Shown here one piece after another: positions 22,285 through 34,002 of a stretch of 64,000 nt of DNA (the stretch's first letter is position 1; each line of letters begins with the position of its first letter). The notes under the pieces are model-generated. The model was not told the DNA's origin. It saw only the letters and a program-made list of their open reading frames with translations, and searched no databases. Where the stretch lies: positions 1,116,001 to 1,180,000 of the forward strand of contig LODT01000037.1 in assembly GCA_001606155.1 (NCBI GenBank), written 5' to 3'. A program made the translations under genes and the position numbers. The stretch comes from Tieghemostelium lacteum (Eukaryota > Evosea > Eumycetozoa > Dictyosteliales > Raperosteliaceae).

Positions 22285-22731
22285 GATCTATTGTTTTCTG
22301 GGTTTTTGATTAACTAAAAATAAAAAAAATTTTTAAAACACATGAAGAAATGGTGTGTATAAAATAGGGGGTAATATTTAAATATTAAATATTATTAAAT
22401 TAAAATAATTCATAGTTGTTCATCATTAAACATTATAATTATAAACTAAGGAAAGAACTTCAGATATGTTAAATAAAAGAAAAATATAGTAATTAATATT
22501 GTTATAAAATGAATGTTACATTTTATAATGTGAATTTGGTTGAATTAAATGTTATATATAAGTTGTATTTAATCAATAATTTCAATGAAATCTCATATTT
22601 AAATTTTAAATGTTGGTTAATTTAAAAAATTTTTTTTAAGATTTGAATAAGAAAGGGTGACGCATCAGAGTAAAAACTTTAGAAAAAAAAAGCTTTAAAT
22701 ACCCCACTATTCACCCACTTATCAAATAAGA
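22285..22731. promoter_or_regulatory. Divergent promoter region, Piezo / EXD2-like
   Basis: Very AT-rich 450 bp between two start codons. T and A tracts near 22620-22640 and 22680 precede the plus-strand start. No gene or RNA is visible. A promoter role is inferred from position. Confidence 0.4.
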
Positions 22732-24690
22732 ATGACATACATCTCCAATTCAACTCAAAATATTGATCAATTACTATTTGGTTTTTTATTTTTGTTGAAT
22801 AGTTATTTTTTATACAAACATCAAAAATCCAAAAGATTAATGTCAACTACTGCCAATAATGATAATAATAATACCACCACAACATCAACAACTACTTCAA
22901 CAACTACTTCAACATCGGCATCTAAAGGAAATATAAATTATTTCAAATTAGATTCATCAATAAAGGTCTATGTACTTGATGATGTTGATAGATGTAATAA
23001 GAAGTTATCAAAACTCTATCAGAGATTATTGGATAAGATGAAATATGAAAAGAGTGAATATTTAGGTGCTGATAATGGTGCCAGTTCAACTGAAGAGACT
23101 ACTGAAAATAGTCCATCTATATTGAGTCAGAACGGCACTTCATTGAATTCAAGTAGTAGTGGTGTTACACTTGAACAAACTATAAAGTATCCTATATGTT
23201 CGAAAGATGATAACGATTTGGGACTTGATTTGGTATTAGGGTTCGATGTGGAAATGATGAATGGTGGTAATGTAGCACTCATTCAAATTGCAACTAGAGA
23301 TAGTGTTTATCTAGTTCGTATATCTCATATGATTGAGTATCCAAAGGCTCTTAATGATCTGTTGAAAGATCATAGAATAGTTAAAGTCGGTGTTGCAATT
23401 GGACAAGATGTTCAAACTGTTTTCAAATGTTCCAATGTTGTAACTAAAGGTTGTGTTGATTTAGTACCTCTAGCTAAAATGACTAAATATGAAGGTAATG
23501 GGTTAGCAGCTCTTACCAAATCAGTTTTAGGTCACGAACTATCAAAAGTTCATCATATCCGTTGTGGTGATTGGGCTGCCGAAACCTTATCACCTGAACA
23601 AATCCATTATGCAGCTTGTGATGCTTGGATAGGTAAAGAAATATTTCATTCACTATTTGCAAGATATCAATCATTTACATTAGATGATCATCCAGATGTC
23701 TATCAATTCACAAAAGCCTTCATCAATGCACCATTTAAAGTTAAATCACCAAAACCAAAATCATCAACTACCTCACCTTCCAACAATAACAATAGTTCAT
23801 CAAAAAAAGTTAATGATAGAAGATACACAATACCAGATAACAGAATACTCTATGATAACTGTTTAATGTATTCCCCTGATGGTATTTTACTCTGTAACAT
23901 TAGTAAAAGAAAAGTACAATGGTATGTCGAAAGAAATTTAGCAACCATTACCAATCAAGATCCAATTTCAATAACATTAAATGTAAGTAAATCTCTCCAT
24001 TTCTTTATCTTTAAAACAAAGTATTAATATGTTAATATATAGTTCAATCCAAAAGGAAATGGAAATGCCGATGATGAATTTTATCTAGCTAATAAGGAGA
24101 ATAATTGTGTAGTTTGTGGTAGTAATTTAAAGATATTAAGACATTCTATAGTACCACATTGCTATAGACAATATTTCCCTGAAAAAGTAAAATCACATGC
24201 CAGTCATGATATTGTATTGTTATGTTATGATTGTCATTTGGCTGCAGATAAAAGAGTACAGTTAATGAGAATGGTAGTTTCTAGTGAATATAATATACCA
24301 ACTGATTTGGGAGTACCTTTTATAAAAGATGCTGCTATAAGTAGAATATCAAATTTTGCAATGATTCTTAAACAGTTACAGTTTGATGCCACTCCAAAGG
24401 TAAAAGAGTATTCTTTGATACCTCCCGATGCTATAAAGGAAATGGAAGAAACAATTAAAGAAATCCTTAAAAAGGATAGTTACACTCACGATGATTTAAT
24501 CGACTTGATAAAGAAAAAGAAACGTGTAAAGAATCCAGATTATGTATCCCATGAGAAATTGGTTATGGATAAAGTTTTGATTGAAGGTGAAGAAGGTATT
24601 CGTAAATTTATTAGACTTTGGCGTAAACACTTCTACGAGAACTCACAACCAAAATTCCTTTGTAAACATTGGTCAATTGATAAATTCTAA
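22732..24690 (+). CDS. exd2: EXD2-type 3'-5' exonuclease
   Basis: DEDDy-family 3'-5' exonuclease; animal EXD2 sits on the mitochondrial outer membrane and also acts in DNA end resection. Exons 22732-23982 and 24043-24690 join in phase 0 across a 60-nt intron (GTAAGT...ATATAG), giving 632 aa. Residues about 12-28 form one hydrophobic segment (LLFGFLFLLNSYFLY), matching the N-terminal membrane anchor of EXD2. The exonuclease domain shows LGFDVEMM (171-174 acid pair), GQDVQTV (Asp 226) and IHYAACDAWIGKEI (Tyr 293, Asp 297): a complete DEDDy set. The C-terminal part keeps the EXD2 hallmark region NRILYDNCLMYSPDG...KVQWYVERN. After it comes a treble-clef CVVCG...IVPHCYRQYFP...LLCYDCH zinc site resembling an HNH fold. 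Confidence 0.92.
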
Positions 24691-24799
24691 TTTCTAATAA
24701 TAATAATAATAATAACACCAAAACTAATATTCTATTTCAAATAAAAATGTAATAATTCTATACTATATTCAAATAAATATTTATTTACAATAATAATTT

Positions 24800-25532
24800 T
24801 CAAATAAAATATTCAGTTAATTTAAATATTAATGTTAATATTTTGTATTTGAGTGATATATTAATATTATCATAACCATGAACTCTAGAGTTTTCATACT
24901 CTTCATGTGTTAGTACATTCCAATAATCTTGAAGAACTGTTCTAATTTGTAATTCAATATGAATTTCTTTATATTCTATATCACAGTGTACAGCTCTATA
25001 TCCAGTATGAAACCACTCATCAATACCTCTTTTTTCACAAATTACACTATGTTATTGTAAATATCGACAATTAACTATTAATTGAATTGGAATTATATGA
25101 CAAAAAAGAAGAGGAAAATATTTACATTTTAAATTGTTTACTAGAATGTAGTCTGTCAAGTATATCATTTATATTTTTTGATGGATGTATTAATATTGAA
25201 ACACCACAATAATCACTAAGATCTCTCCAACTTTTATAATTTCTAGCTTTAATTTTACGATGAGAACTATGTACAGTTTTTACACGACTGCTATATTCTT
25301 TATACAAAAGTGTATTCATTTTGATATAATCAAGTTCTTTTAAAAAGTTATTTAATATTATTCCTAATTGATGTCTCTTTTCCTCTGTATAAATATCATT
25401 CTCTTTCGATACCATTTTGGTTCTATAATCTAACAAACAACTAGTTTCATTATTTACAATTCTATACCCAAATATAGAAACAAAATGTAATACAAATATA
25501 TGGATTAATATTATAGTAATGAAAGAATTCAT
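24800..25532 (-). CDS. Secreted small RelA/SpoT-like (alarmone synthetase-fold) protein
   Basis: Two exons, 25532-25126 and 25046-24800, with a 79-nt intron (GTAAAT...ACATAG) and a phase-2 join, give 217 aa. A hydrophobic N-terminus (FITIILIHIFVLHFVSIFGY) looks like a signal peptide. The rest matches the RelA/SpoT nucleotidyltransferase domain: SSRVKTVHSSHRKIK (substrate-binding R and K), DLSDYCGVSILI (catalytic-type Asp 107 in the usual DxxGxR setting, but with Ser where Arg is usual), TGYRAVHCDI (151-156), and IELQIRT (catalytic-type Glu 167 and the QxRT motif), then DYWNVLTHEEY. In bacteria this domain makes (p)ppGpp from ATP and GDP or GTP. No hydrolase, TGS or ACT domain is present, so it resembles a small alarmone synthetase. 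Activity and secretion are inferred. Its 3' end lies 110 bp from the EXD2 gene end. Confidence 0.85.
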
Positions 25533-25971
25533 CTTTCATTTAAATAATAGGTCATATTATTATGATAACGTCTAATATATAGAAAAAAATATAAAAAAAA
25601 TTTAAATTAAATTTTATCAGTTATGTGTGGTGTGAGCAAATATCTATCAATTAGAATATTAGAATATATTCTAATTAAAAAAATAAGAAAAGAAATTTAA
25701 ATTGGATGATTAGATTGTTTGATAATTGGAATTCAAAAAAAAAATTTTAGTTTATATGATGACGAAAGCGGCAAATAAAGGCTTTTTTAATTTTTTACCA
25801 ACATAAAATATCTTTTTTTTTTTTTATTTTGAATAGACGACTTTCTCTCATTAGAATCAAAAATATATTTTTATTTTTGTAATTTTACAATTAACAATCA
25901 TTCAATTATAGTAATAATATAAATACTTAGATATAGTGTCTATTGTTAATTTTTAAAATTTTTTAGAAAAT
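25533..25971. promoter_or_regulatory. Divergent promoter region, RelA/SpoT-like / PH gene
   Basis: AT-rich 440 bp between two start codons with several T and A runs, including a long T run near 25810-25825. No open frame or RNA gene is seen. The role is inferred from position. Confidence 0.4.
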
Positions 25972-28900
25972 ATGGCACAAACTAATCAAGGACCACATTT
26001 AGAGGGTTGGTTAGAAAAACAAGGTGAAAAAGGTCTTTTAAAAAATTTCAAGAGTAGATATTTCCTTTTGGCAAAGAATGGATATGAACTACACTACTAT
26101 GAATCACCACCAACTGAGAAACAGTCATTTAATAGCAGTCAATCGAATATCAATGTATTGGGTGCCAACAGCTTTGGATTTATAGATTTACGTTTTGTGT
26201 TGGGTACTAAAAAGATGGATAATTTTCAATTTAACGTCGAAGTACCTGGTAGAGTTTATCTATTAAAAGCAAAAAACGACTCAGAGGTACAATATTGGAT
26301 TCAAGGTATAAAAGATGTCGTTACTAATTATCAAAAATCCAAAGAAAATCGACTTTCACAAGGTGGTCCCATTATGGAAAATGTGGTAAAACAAAAAGAT
26401 CAAGAAATTTTAATGTTAAAACAAATGTTGGAACAAAAGAAAGAACAAGTTAAAACTCTATCTCAAACTAAACAAAAAGATGATTTAGTAAGTATTTTTA
26501 TTTGTTTGGATGAGGAGAGGGTTTAGTATACTAATATACTATTATATAAATAGAATATTCAAATTTTAAATACTAAAGTTGAAGATTTAAAAAAAGAGAT
26601 TACTGGTAAAGATAATCAATTGGAGGAAAAAAGGAGAATGTCATTGATTGCCAATGGAGAGGAAATTGGGAAGTTGACTAGTGAGATTGTTGAAATGAAG
26701 AAAGCACAGTCTATAATCTCACAAAAGGATGAAGAGATTAAACAATTGGAATTGACATTGATGGATAAGGATAAGAAGATTAAGGAAATGGAGATTGTGA
26801 AAGAAGATGTTACTAAAAATGAAAGTAAACAATTGGAGTTGATTAGTGATCTCCAAGGTCAATTAAAGAACATTCAAGAGGTTGTCAGTAAACAGTCACA
26901 AGATTCTCAACAATCAACTGATAGAATTAAACAATTGGAGTTGGAATTGTCAAAGAAGGATGGTGAAATAACTTTGGTTTCTGAGAAATTATCAATGTCT
27001 CAGAATGGTAATGAAAAGGTTAATAGTCTACTGGAAGATAAAATTGAAGATCTAAAGAATGATAATGAGAAACTACTTCAACAGTTACAGTTAAAGAATA
27101 ATCAATTGGAGAAGAGAACTTTGGAATTTGAAGATGAACTTGATGATAAGGATAAGGAAATTCAAGAGTTACGTAAAGAGAGATTAGACAAGATTAAAGA
27201 ATTTGAAGATCTTCTATCACAGGAAAGACAAGAGTCGCAAGAAAGTATGGATAAACTTAAACAACAATACTCTAGTGCTCTTGCTGAAATTCAATTGGAA
27301 TTGGATGGTAAAGTTCAAGAATTAGATTTGAAATCAAAGGAATCGAATGACCTTAACCAAGCTCTAATTGATTCTAAAGTTGAGTTACAAACTAAAGCTT
27401 TGGAAATGGATAGCCAATTAGAAGAATTACGTTTACAATTGGATATTGCAACCAAAGAACTCCAAGATAAAGATTTGGAATTATCCGAAAGTAAATCTAC
27501 AATCTCTCAAATGGAACAATCTAATAGAGATGCAACTTCTGAACTTCAAGATGGTCAATCTAAAGTTGCTAATCAACTTCAAGATACCATAAAACAGTTA
27601 CAAGAGGAATTAGCTGAGACTAAGGCCAATTTAGAAAAGGAGAATCAAGATTTAATTGATAAACATGCTAATGAGTTGTTGGAAAAAGATAGTCAATTGG
27701 AAACTCTACAAAAGGATATATTGGCTAGTAAAGAACAATTGGATGTTAAATCTAAAGAACTACAAGATAGTATATCACAATTACAAGAGGAGTTAGGTAC
27801 TGCCAAATCCAATTATGAAAAGGATGTTCAAGAACTAGTTGAAAAGCATTCTAAAGAATTATTGGAAAAAGATGGTCAATTGGAAACTAAAGACTCTGAA
27901 ATAACATCTCTTCAAAAGAAATCTGATGAGATTAAAGATGGTAATAATCAAGAGATTCAGGAACTTGTTGAAAAACATTCTAAAGAGTTATTGGAAAAAG
28001 ATGGTCATTTGGAATCACTACAAAAAGATTTATTAGTTTGTAAAGAACAATTGGATGATAATATTAAGGAATTGGAAAGTATTAAGAGATCTCTAGATGA
28101 AAAGAATAAAGAAATTGAATTAATCAGTGGTAGTGAATCTGAACAAGTAGAAAATCTAAGAAAGGAACTGGAACATCAGCAAGAGAGTATCCATAATCTA
28201 ACCCAACAACTAAAGGATAAAGATTTTGAAATGGAATTGAAACAAAAAGAAATAATTGTTCAAAGAGGTCAAGAATCAGTACAGGCTTTGAATATAAAAT
28301 TGGAATTACAAGAGAAAACCAATGCTGTTGAGAACTTGGAGAAACAGTTAATTGACCATAAAGAGTCTCTAGAGAAATTGGCTAGTAAGAATAATGATCT
28401 TCAATCACAATTGGATATTCAAGTGCTAGCTAATAATAACCAAAAACTACAATTGGAATCTAAACAGTTCCATTATGAATCGTTAAAGAAGGAACATGAT
28501 GAATTGAATGATAAATTCAAATCACTACAAGAGGATATCGACAGTAAATCTAAAGATTTTCAATTACAATCTGGTGTTGAGTCTGTTACTATTAGTAATT
28601 TGAAATTACAATTGGAGACTAAACAATTCCATTATGATCAGTTACAAAAGGAATTTAATGATCACAAGTCATCTTCTGAGAAGGAGTTGGCTGAAGTCAA
28701 AGAAGATTTGGAAATTAAGAGTCAAGATTTAGATTCACTAAAAGAGGAACTAGATCAGAAATCTAAGGAATTGGATGGCACCAAACAACAGTCTACTGAT
28801 GGTTTATCACAATTACAAAAAGAATTGTTGGAGAAAACTATTCAATTGGAGACCTTAGAGAAGAGCTCTAAAGAGACTATAGAAAATCTAAATTTGGAGA

Positions 28901-30240
28901 TTGAAACTAAACAGAGTCACTATGATCAATTAAAACAGGAGCTGGAGGATAAACTACATGAATTTGATAAATTATCATCCAGTGCATCTAGAGAAGAAGA
29001 GGTTAAAGAACTTCATGATCAATTAAACCAAAGTAAAACAACTGTCCAAAATCTAACTACTCAAATTTCTGATATGGATGAACAGATTAAGATTCTACAA
29101 GACCAGAATGAAGATGTATCATTACAATTAGCTGAACAAGAATTCCAAGTTACCACTCTAACTGATGAATTGGATGAACTAAAATTACAATTATCTGAGA
29201 AATCTGAATCTATTCCTAAATCCAATACTGTAAATCACCAAAATGTTGATGAAAAAGAAAAAGAAGAAGAAGAAAAGAAAAGAGTTGAAAAGGAAAAACT
29301 CTTATTGGTATTACAAGATGAAATTGAAAGACTAAAAGTTGAAAATAACAAACTTTTAAGTAGAATTCATGAGTCTAATGAAAAGGAAAATGAAATTAAT
29401 GATATTAGTACACTTTTGGAGAAAGAGATTAAAGAGAATGCTGATCAATCTGAACAAATTAAAGAGTTGACTGAAGAGAGAATCAATGAATATGAAGATC
29501 AGATTCTAGAGGAAAAGATCAAGAAGGAGGAAATTAATAGGGAACTAAAACGTGTCATTACAGAATATGAAGTGGTATTAAAAGAGAGAAATGAACTGGA
29601 TCAGAAGGCAAATGACTACGAAGATCAATTATTATCTGAAAGAATTCAAATTGAAGAGCTACTTAAAAAGATTAAACTATTGGAAACCCAAAGTAGTCAA
29701 GTATCAACTCCAATACCAACAACTCCAACTATGGTACCTGAGGCAGTTGTCATTGAAAAACTAGTTGTAGATAATGAAAAAGTCGAAGAACTGTCACAAC
29801 AAGTAGATGGATATAAACAAAAACAATTGGATTTGGAATCTGAAATTAGTTCACTAAAATTGTCAAAACTAAATTCAATTAATGATATTGAACAGTACAA
29901 ATTGACAAATGAATCATTGAAGGATAAAGTAACACAATTAGAAACCACATTAAAAGAAGTAGAAGAGAAGCACCAGGAATTACAAACTGTAATCTCTAAT
30001 ACTGCTTCCTCTTCCTCTTCAAATGAATCTGATGATCAACAAGATTCCTATAAACAAGAATCTGAAAATCTCAGAGAAAAATTATTCTTTACAATGGCAA
30101 GATCCCTCAAATTACAAGGCGCTCATTTAGGTTGGAATTGTAGTGTAAGTATTTATGATCTATATGAAACACTAAAAACTCAAAAGAATCTATCTGTTGA
30201 TGATTGGCCAATTTGGATTTCAAAACAATTAGAAAAGTAA
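25972..30240 (+). CDS. PH-domain protein with very long coiled coil
   Basis: Exon 1 (25972-26487) ends at a GTAAGT donor and exon 2 (26554-30240) follows in phase 0 after a 66-nt intron, giving 1400 aa. Residues 7-120 are a PH domain: HLEGWLEKQGEKGLLKNFKS, YFLLAKNGYELHYYE and a closing Trp helix (SEVQYWIQGIKDVV). Such domains often bind membrane phosphoinositides. Residues about 130-1320 are nearly unbroken heptad-rich coiled coil (KELLEKDGQLETLQKD-like repeats, KQFHYDQLQKEF repeats). The last 60 residues lose heptads and look folded (KLFFTMARSLKLQGAHLGWN, then DLYETLKTQK and DDWPIWISKQLEK). It could tether membranes or vesicles to the cytoskeleton. No known orthologue is named because coiled coil dominates any similarity. 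Confidence 0.85.
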
Positions 30241-30771
30241 TAATAAAAAAATAATATTTTAAAAAATATATATAATATATGTTTAATTTGTAATCTAATT
30301 CCAAATCTAAAGTCACTTGTTAAATTAAAATTAAAACTAATTGCAAATAGTGCCACTAAAACGGCATCCATATTTTCTTCCTGGTAATTTACAATCAAAT
30401 ATAAATTGCAATTAAATAATAATATCAAAGTAATAAAAAAAATTTAGTTTTGCTATCTAGTAATCATATTGTAGATCAATTGGCAGTTATGAATTTTGGA
30501 ACAGAGTTTACTAGAGTTTATAATAGTGATAGATTAGATTCTCAATTCAATTGTTTTTTACCGAATGTTACTAGTAAGATTTAACTTGGTAATCAGAGGT
30601 ACCAACATCATTGCTCATTCTCCTTATCCAACTATAATATTGTTATTAGAGAATATAAGGTAAATGAAAATCAAATATCATATTTATTTTTAGTTTAGTT
30701 ATTTTATACTTTCACTATTTATAATAGTCATGGATAAGTAAATTTTGTGGTTAAAATGGTTATTGAAAATT
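30241..30771. pseudogene. Intergenic region with a decayed gene fragment
   Basis: At about 30445-30585 the plus strand reads SSNHIVDQLAVMNFGTEFTR and on through DRLDSQFNCFLPNVTSK to a stop. A further piece (QRYQHHCSFSLSNYNIVIRE) follows to about 30690. There is no start codon and the pieces are separated by a stop, so I read this as a relic of a protein gene whose family I do not recognise. The remaining bases are AT-rich flanks of the neighbouring genes. A minus-strand frame near 30390 beginning MDAVLVALFAI is short and unsupported. Confidence 0.35.
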
Positions 30772-32367
30772 TTATCTATTTTCTAAAATGATTTTAAATG
30801 GTAATGGGAAAAAGGATAAACCTAAACCTGATTTAATAGTTAGAAATGAGTTTAATAAAAATATATAAATTTGAAAATACTTACATTCAGTTTCATCAAG
30901 TTTATCAACTCCAGGTGGGGGTTTGAGTTTAAAATTTGAAATTATATTGGTAACTAAGATATAGATTTCATCTTGTGCAAAATTTAAACCAATACAACTT
31001 CTGTTACCTAGAGAGAATGGGAAAAAGATATCAGAATGATTGTCATTGATAAATCTCTCTGGAAGGAATTCATTGGGTCTCAACCAGAAATCTTCAGATT
31101 TCAACATTCCATAATGGAAATGAAGAATTTGAGTACCTTTTGGAATGAAAATATCCTTGATTGTAATGTCATTTGCAGCTTTTCTCGGCATATTAAAAGG
31201 ACCACTTGGTTTATATCTCATAGTTTCTTTAATAACTGCATTAACATATGGAGTTGAATTTCTATTTTGTAGTGTAATATGAACTTTGCTGGATTTATTA
31301 TCGACATTTTGGGAATCTAAAATTGATTTAATTTCGACATACATTTTCTCTTGAACTTCTGGGTAATTTGCAATCATTATTATGATCCATTGAAGAGTTA
31401 TATTTGTTGATTCAAATCCAGTAATCAATATATCTGTTCCAATAGCTTCAATTTTGGAAAAATTCTCAGGATTATTCTTTATATCAAGATCAATAATCAA
31501 GATATCCATTAAATCTCTTGGGCTATAAAATAATTAAATATATTAATATTAAAAACTTCAAAAGAATATAAAAGTGGAATATACATACTTTTCATAATCT
31601 ATGGTTTTTACATGATCTTGGAATATCTCATTTATATATTTTTTAAAAATCGAAATTTCAGGTCTGAATAAACTAAAATAAACATCCCTTATGGGTGAAA
31701 GGAATTTAAACATATCAACAATTTTTAATGTTGCATTTTCCCATATCGGAATTATGGATTTTAAAAGACCATCAATTTGAGAGTTTGAAAAATTGGTGTC
31801 TTCATAGGGTACATCTAAACTGTAGAGATATTTACACAAATTATTAAATGTGTATTTTTGAGTAAATGGTTTAATATTAATTGCAGATCCATTTTGATTC
31901 TTCATTGCTTTAATCATCTTTTGGCATTGGTCTTCAAAAATGTGGGAAGCTTGACGAATTTTTATATTGGAGAACACTCTGATTACGATTGATTTGGTGT
32001 CTTTCCAATCTTGACCTACAGCACTACTAAGTGCTCTGTAATCATTACCATACCATTTCATTACTGGTAATTCAAATCTGTCAATGAAATTTGAGAAATT
32101 CTTTACATAGATTTCATGAAGAATCTCAGGGTCCATTACTACCAAAGATTGATTGTCTCCTAACCATAGCCTGATTGTTTTGGTTTTATATTGATTCATT
32201 AGGCTAAATAGAGATTCATTAACTCTTCCACCTAGTAAATGTAAATGACCAAGAACTGGTAGTGCTCTTATAGTCAATTCATTCTTGTATCTTTTATTCT
32301 TTTTCTTGTAGTCATAAATAAAATAGATTACTAACAATAGTAATAAAATGTTTAATACTGATAACAT
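30772..32367 (-). CDS. Cytochrome P450
   Basis: Heme monooxygenase, anchored to the ER by an N-terminal helix (LNILLLLLVIYFIYDY). Three exons fit: 32367-31589, 31522-30885 and 30827-30772, with introns of 66 nt (GTATGT...TATAG) and 57 nt (GTAAGT...ATCAG), giving 490 aa. Family marks are the proline-rich hinge (ALPVLGHLHLLGG), the I-helix (TDILITGFESTN, which departs slightly from AGxDTT), the K-helix ExxR (KETMRYKPSGP), PERF (LPERFIND) and the heme loop FSLGNRSCIG at about residues 427-436 with the thiolate Cys. The second intron is a multiple of three with no stop; removing it gives the normal P450 ending ETECLGLSFFPLPFKI. It resembles the dictyostelid CYP508/CYP519-type expansions. The substrate is unknown. 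Confidence 0.92.
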
Positions 32368-32899
32368 GTTAGTGATGCCTAAAACAATGTTGTGAGTCTT
32401 TTCAAATAATATGAAAAAAATAGATATTGGAAAAATAAATATAAATTCTTATAGTTTAAATAAAAGAGGTTGAATATTAAAAAAAATGAAATTTATATGT
32501 TTTTGTAATAATTATCATGTCGAATAAAGATATTGAAATTTTTTAATAATAGATCATTCCAATATATATTAATTTTGTCATACACTTACTAAAAATTCTT
32601 TTAATTGGGTAAAATTTAAATTATTCAGAAATTAATATTTTGAAATATTACCCTTTTATTTTGTATATATTGTTTAAACTTTATTGTTTTTTTATTAGGG
32701 TTAAATTAACATATTATTTATAATATTTAACTATTTTCCAATAATACTTTAACTGGAATCTAGACCTATAAGAGATTTTAAAATGAGAGTAAGATATAAT
32801 TAAAAATTTTTACATATGAACTGATTTTTGACAATATAAAACAATTATCCTTTAAAATCATAAGAAATCTTTAAAATCAGTACTGATATCACTCAACTT
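32368..32899. other. AT-rich spacer upstream of P450
   Basis: Upstream region of the minus-strand P450 gene. Very AT-rich, with no open frame or RNA-like structure that I can support. Confidence 0.4.
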
Positions 32900-33745
32900 G
32901 TCTTCATATGCCAGTGAACCTATTAGAAGTTTTGAAATACTAGACTGTATATTGTATAGAATTGAAACGGACATCTTTAACTGTTTTTGTGAGATTAAAA
33001 AGAAACCTATTGTTCAGAAACTGGTATTAGCAACCAATTGTGATATATTCCTAGTCCCCTTCCACCACTAAAGTATATTGAAGAATTAGAGTTTCGTAAT
33101 TGTTCTCTACTGATGTTAAACCAAATGTTGAATGAAAGATTTCAAAGAATCTAAAGCGTCTATTGATTAGACAACATTGTCCAATATCGGATCTAATTGA
33201 TTACTTGGAGACTAATATAACAATTCAAGAACTAAACTTTATATTAGACACTAACAAAACTATCAAAATCTTTCATTTTCTATATCAATATTACCTTATC
33301 TGCACTTTCTACGGGTGATGATGGGAAAAGGATATCTTTAATCAATCACAATAATAAACCAATATCTATCTATACTAATATTTTAAATATTGTTTATATC
33401 ATTTAAATCGTTATTTGGAAATCATAACCAAAATTCTTTAATAATAATAAATGGTGAATAAGGCTTGAAAATTGGCATAGTAGATTCGCTACAAGAGTTT
33501 TCTCTGGACAACATAACTTTTGATCAGTAAGAAAATGTATTTGAAAGCTTATAACCTCAGTCAAAGAAGTTTCTTTAATTATTTACAAATTTCCCAATCA
33601 CTGGATTACGTAATTATATAAACCTATTTACATTCATTAAATCTACCTAGCTCATTTGAAAGGGTACCTAATAATGCTGGACATTTTAAATTCATTAGAA
33701 ATGGTATTAATTATAATGCTACCATTTTTAGATGAACTTTGATTT
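32900..33745 (+). pseudogene. F-box/LRR-type pseudogene
   Basis: Remains of a host F-box/LRR gene spread over different frames of the plus strand. The start resembles an F-box (NLLEVLKY, then in another frame LDCILYRIETDIFNCFCEIK and KKPIVQKLVLATNCDIF). Leucine-rich pieces follow (PLKYIEELEFRNCSLLMLNQ; NLKRLLIRQHCPISDLIDYL). Later scraps include LQEFSLDNITFDQ near 33490 and FKFIRNGINYNATIF near 33700. Stops and frame changes occur between every piece, for example after ERFQRI near 33150, where the next frame resumes NLKRLL. No intron signals rescue it. It resembles the two F-box/LRR genes at 3-9 kb in style, so it is likely a dead paralogue. Confidence 0.55.
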
Positions 33746-34002
33746 AAATACTCTTGTCTTGTGAAATCTTATATAGCTGATATCTGTAAATAACTAATAC
33801 TTCATTTTAATATAACTTTAATAATTTAATTTAAATTTAAATTATATTTATTTTGCATATTTTTTTTTAATATTTTGGTTTATAGAATTCCCCCACCCAC
33901 CATAATAAAATTTAGATTTTCCATTTTTAGAAATTTAATTTTTATATAAAAATATTTTCTATATTATTAGAATTAGATTATTATTTGAATGTCAATAATA
34001 AA

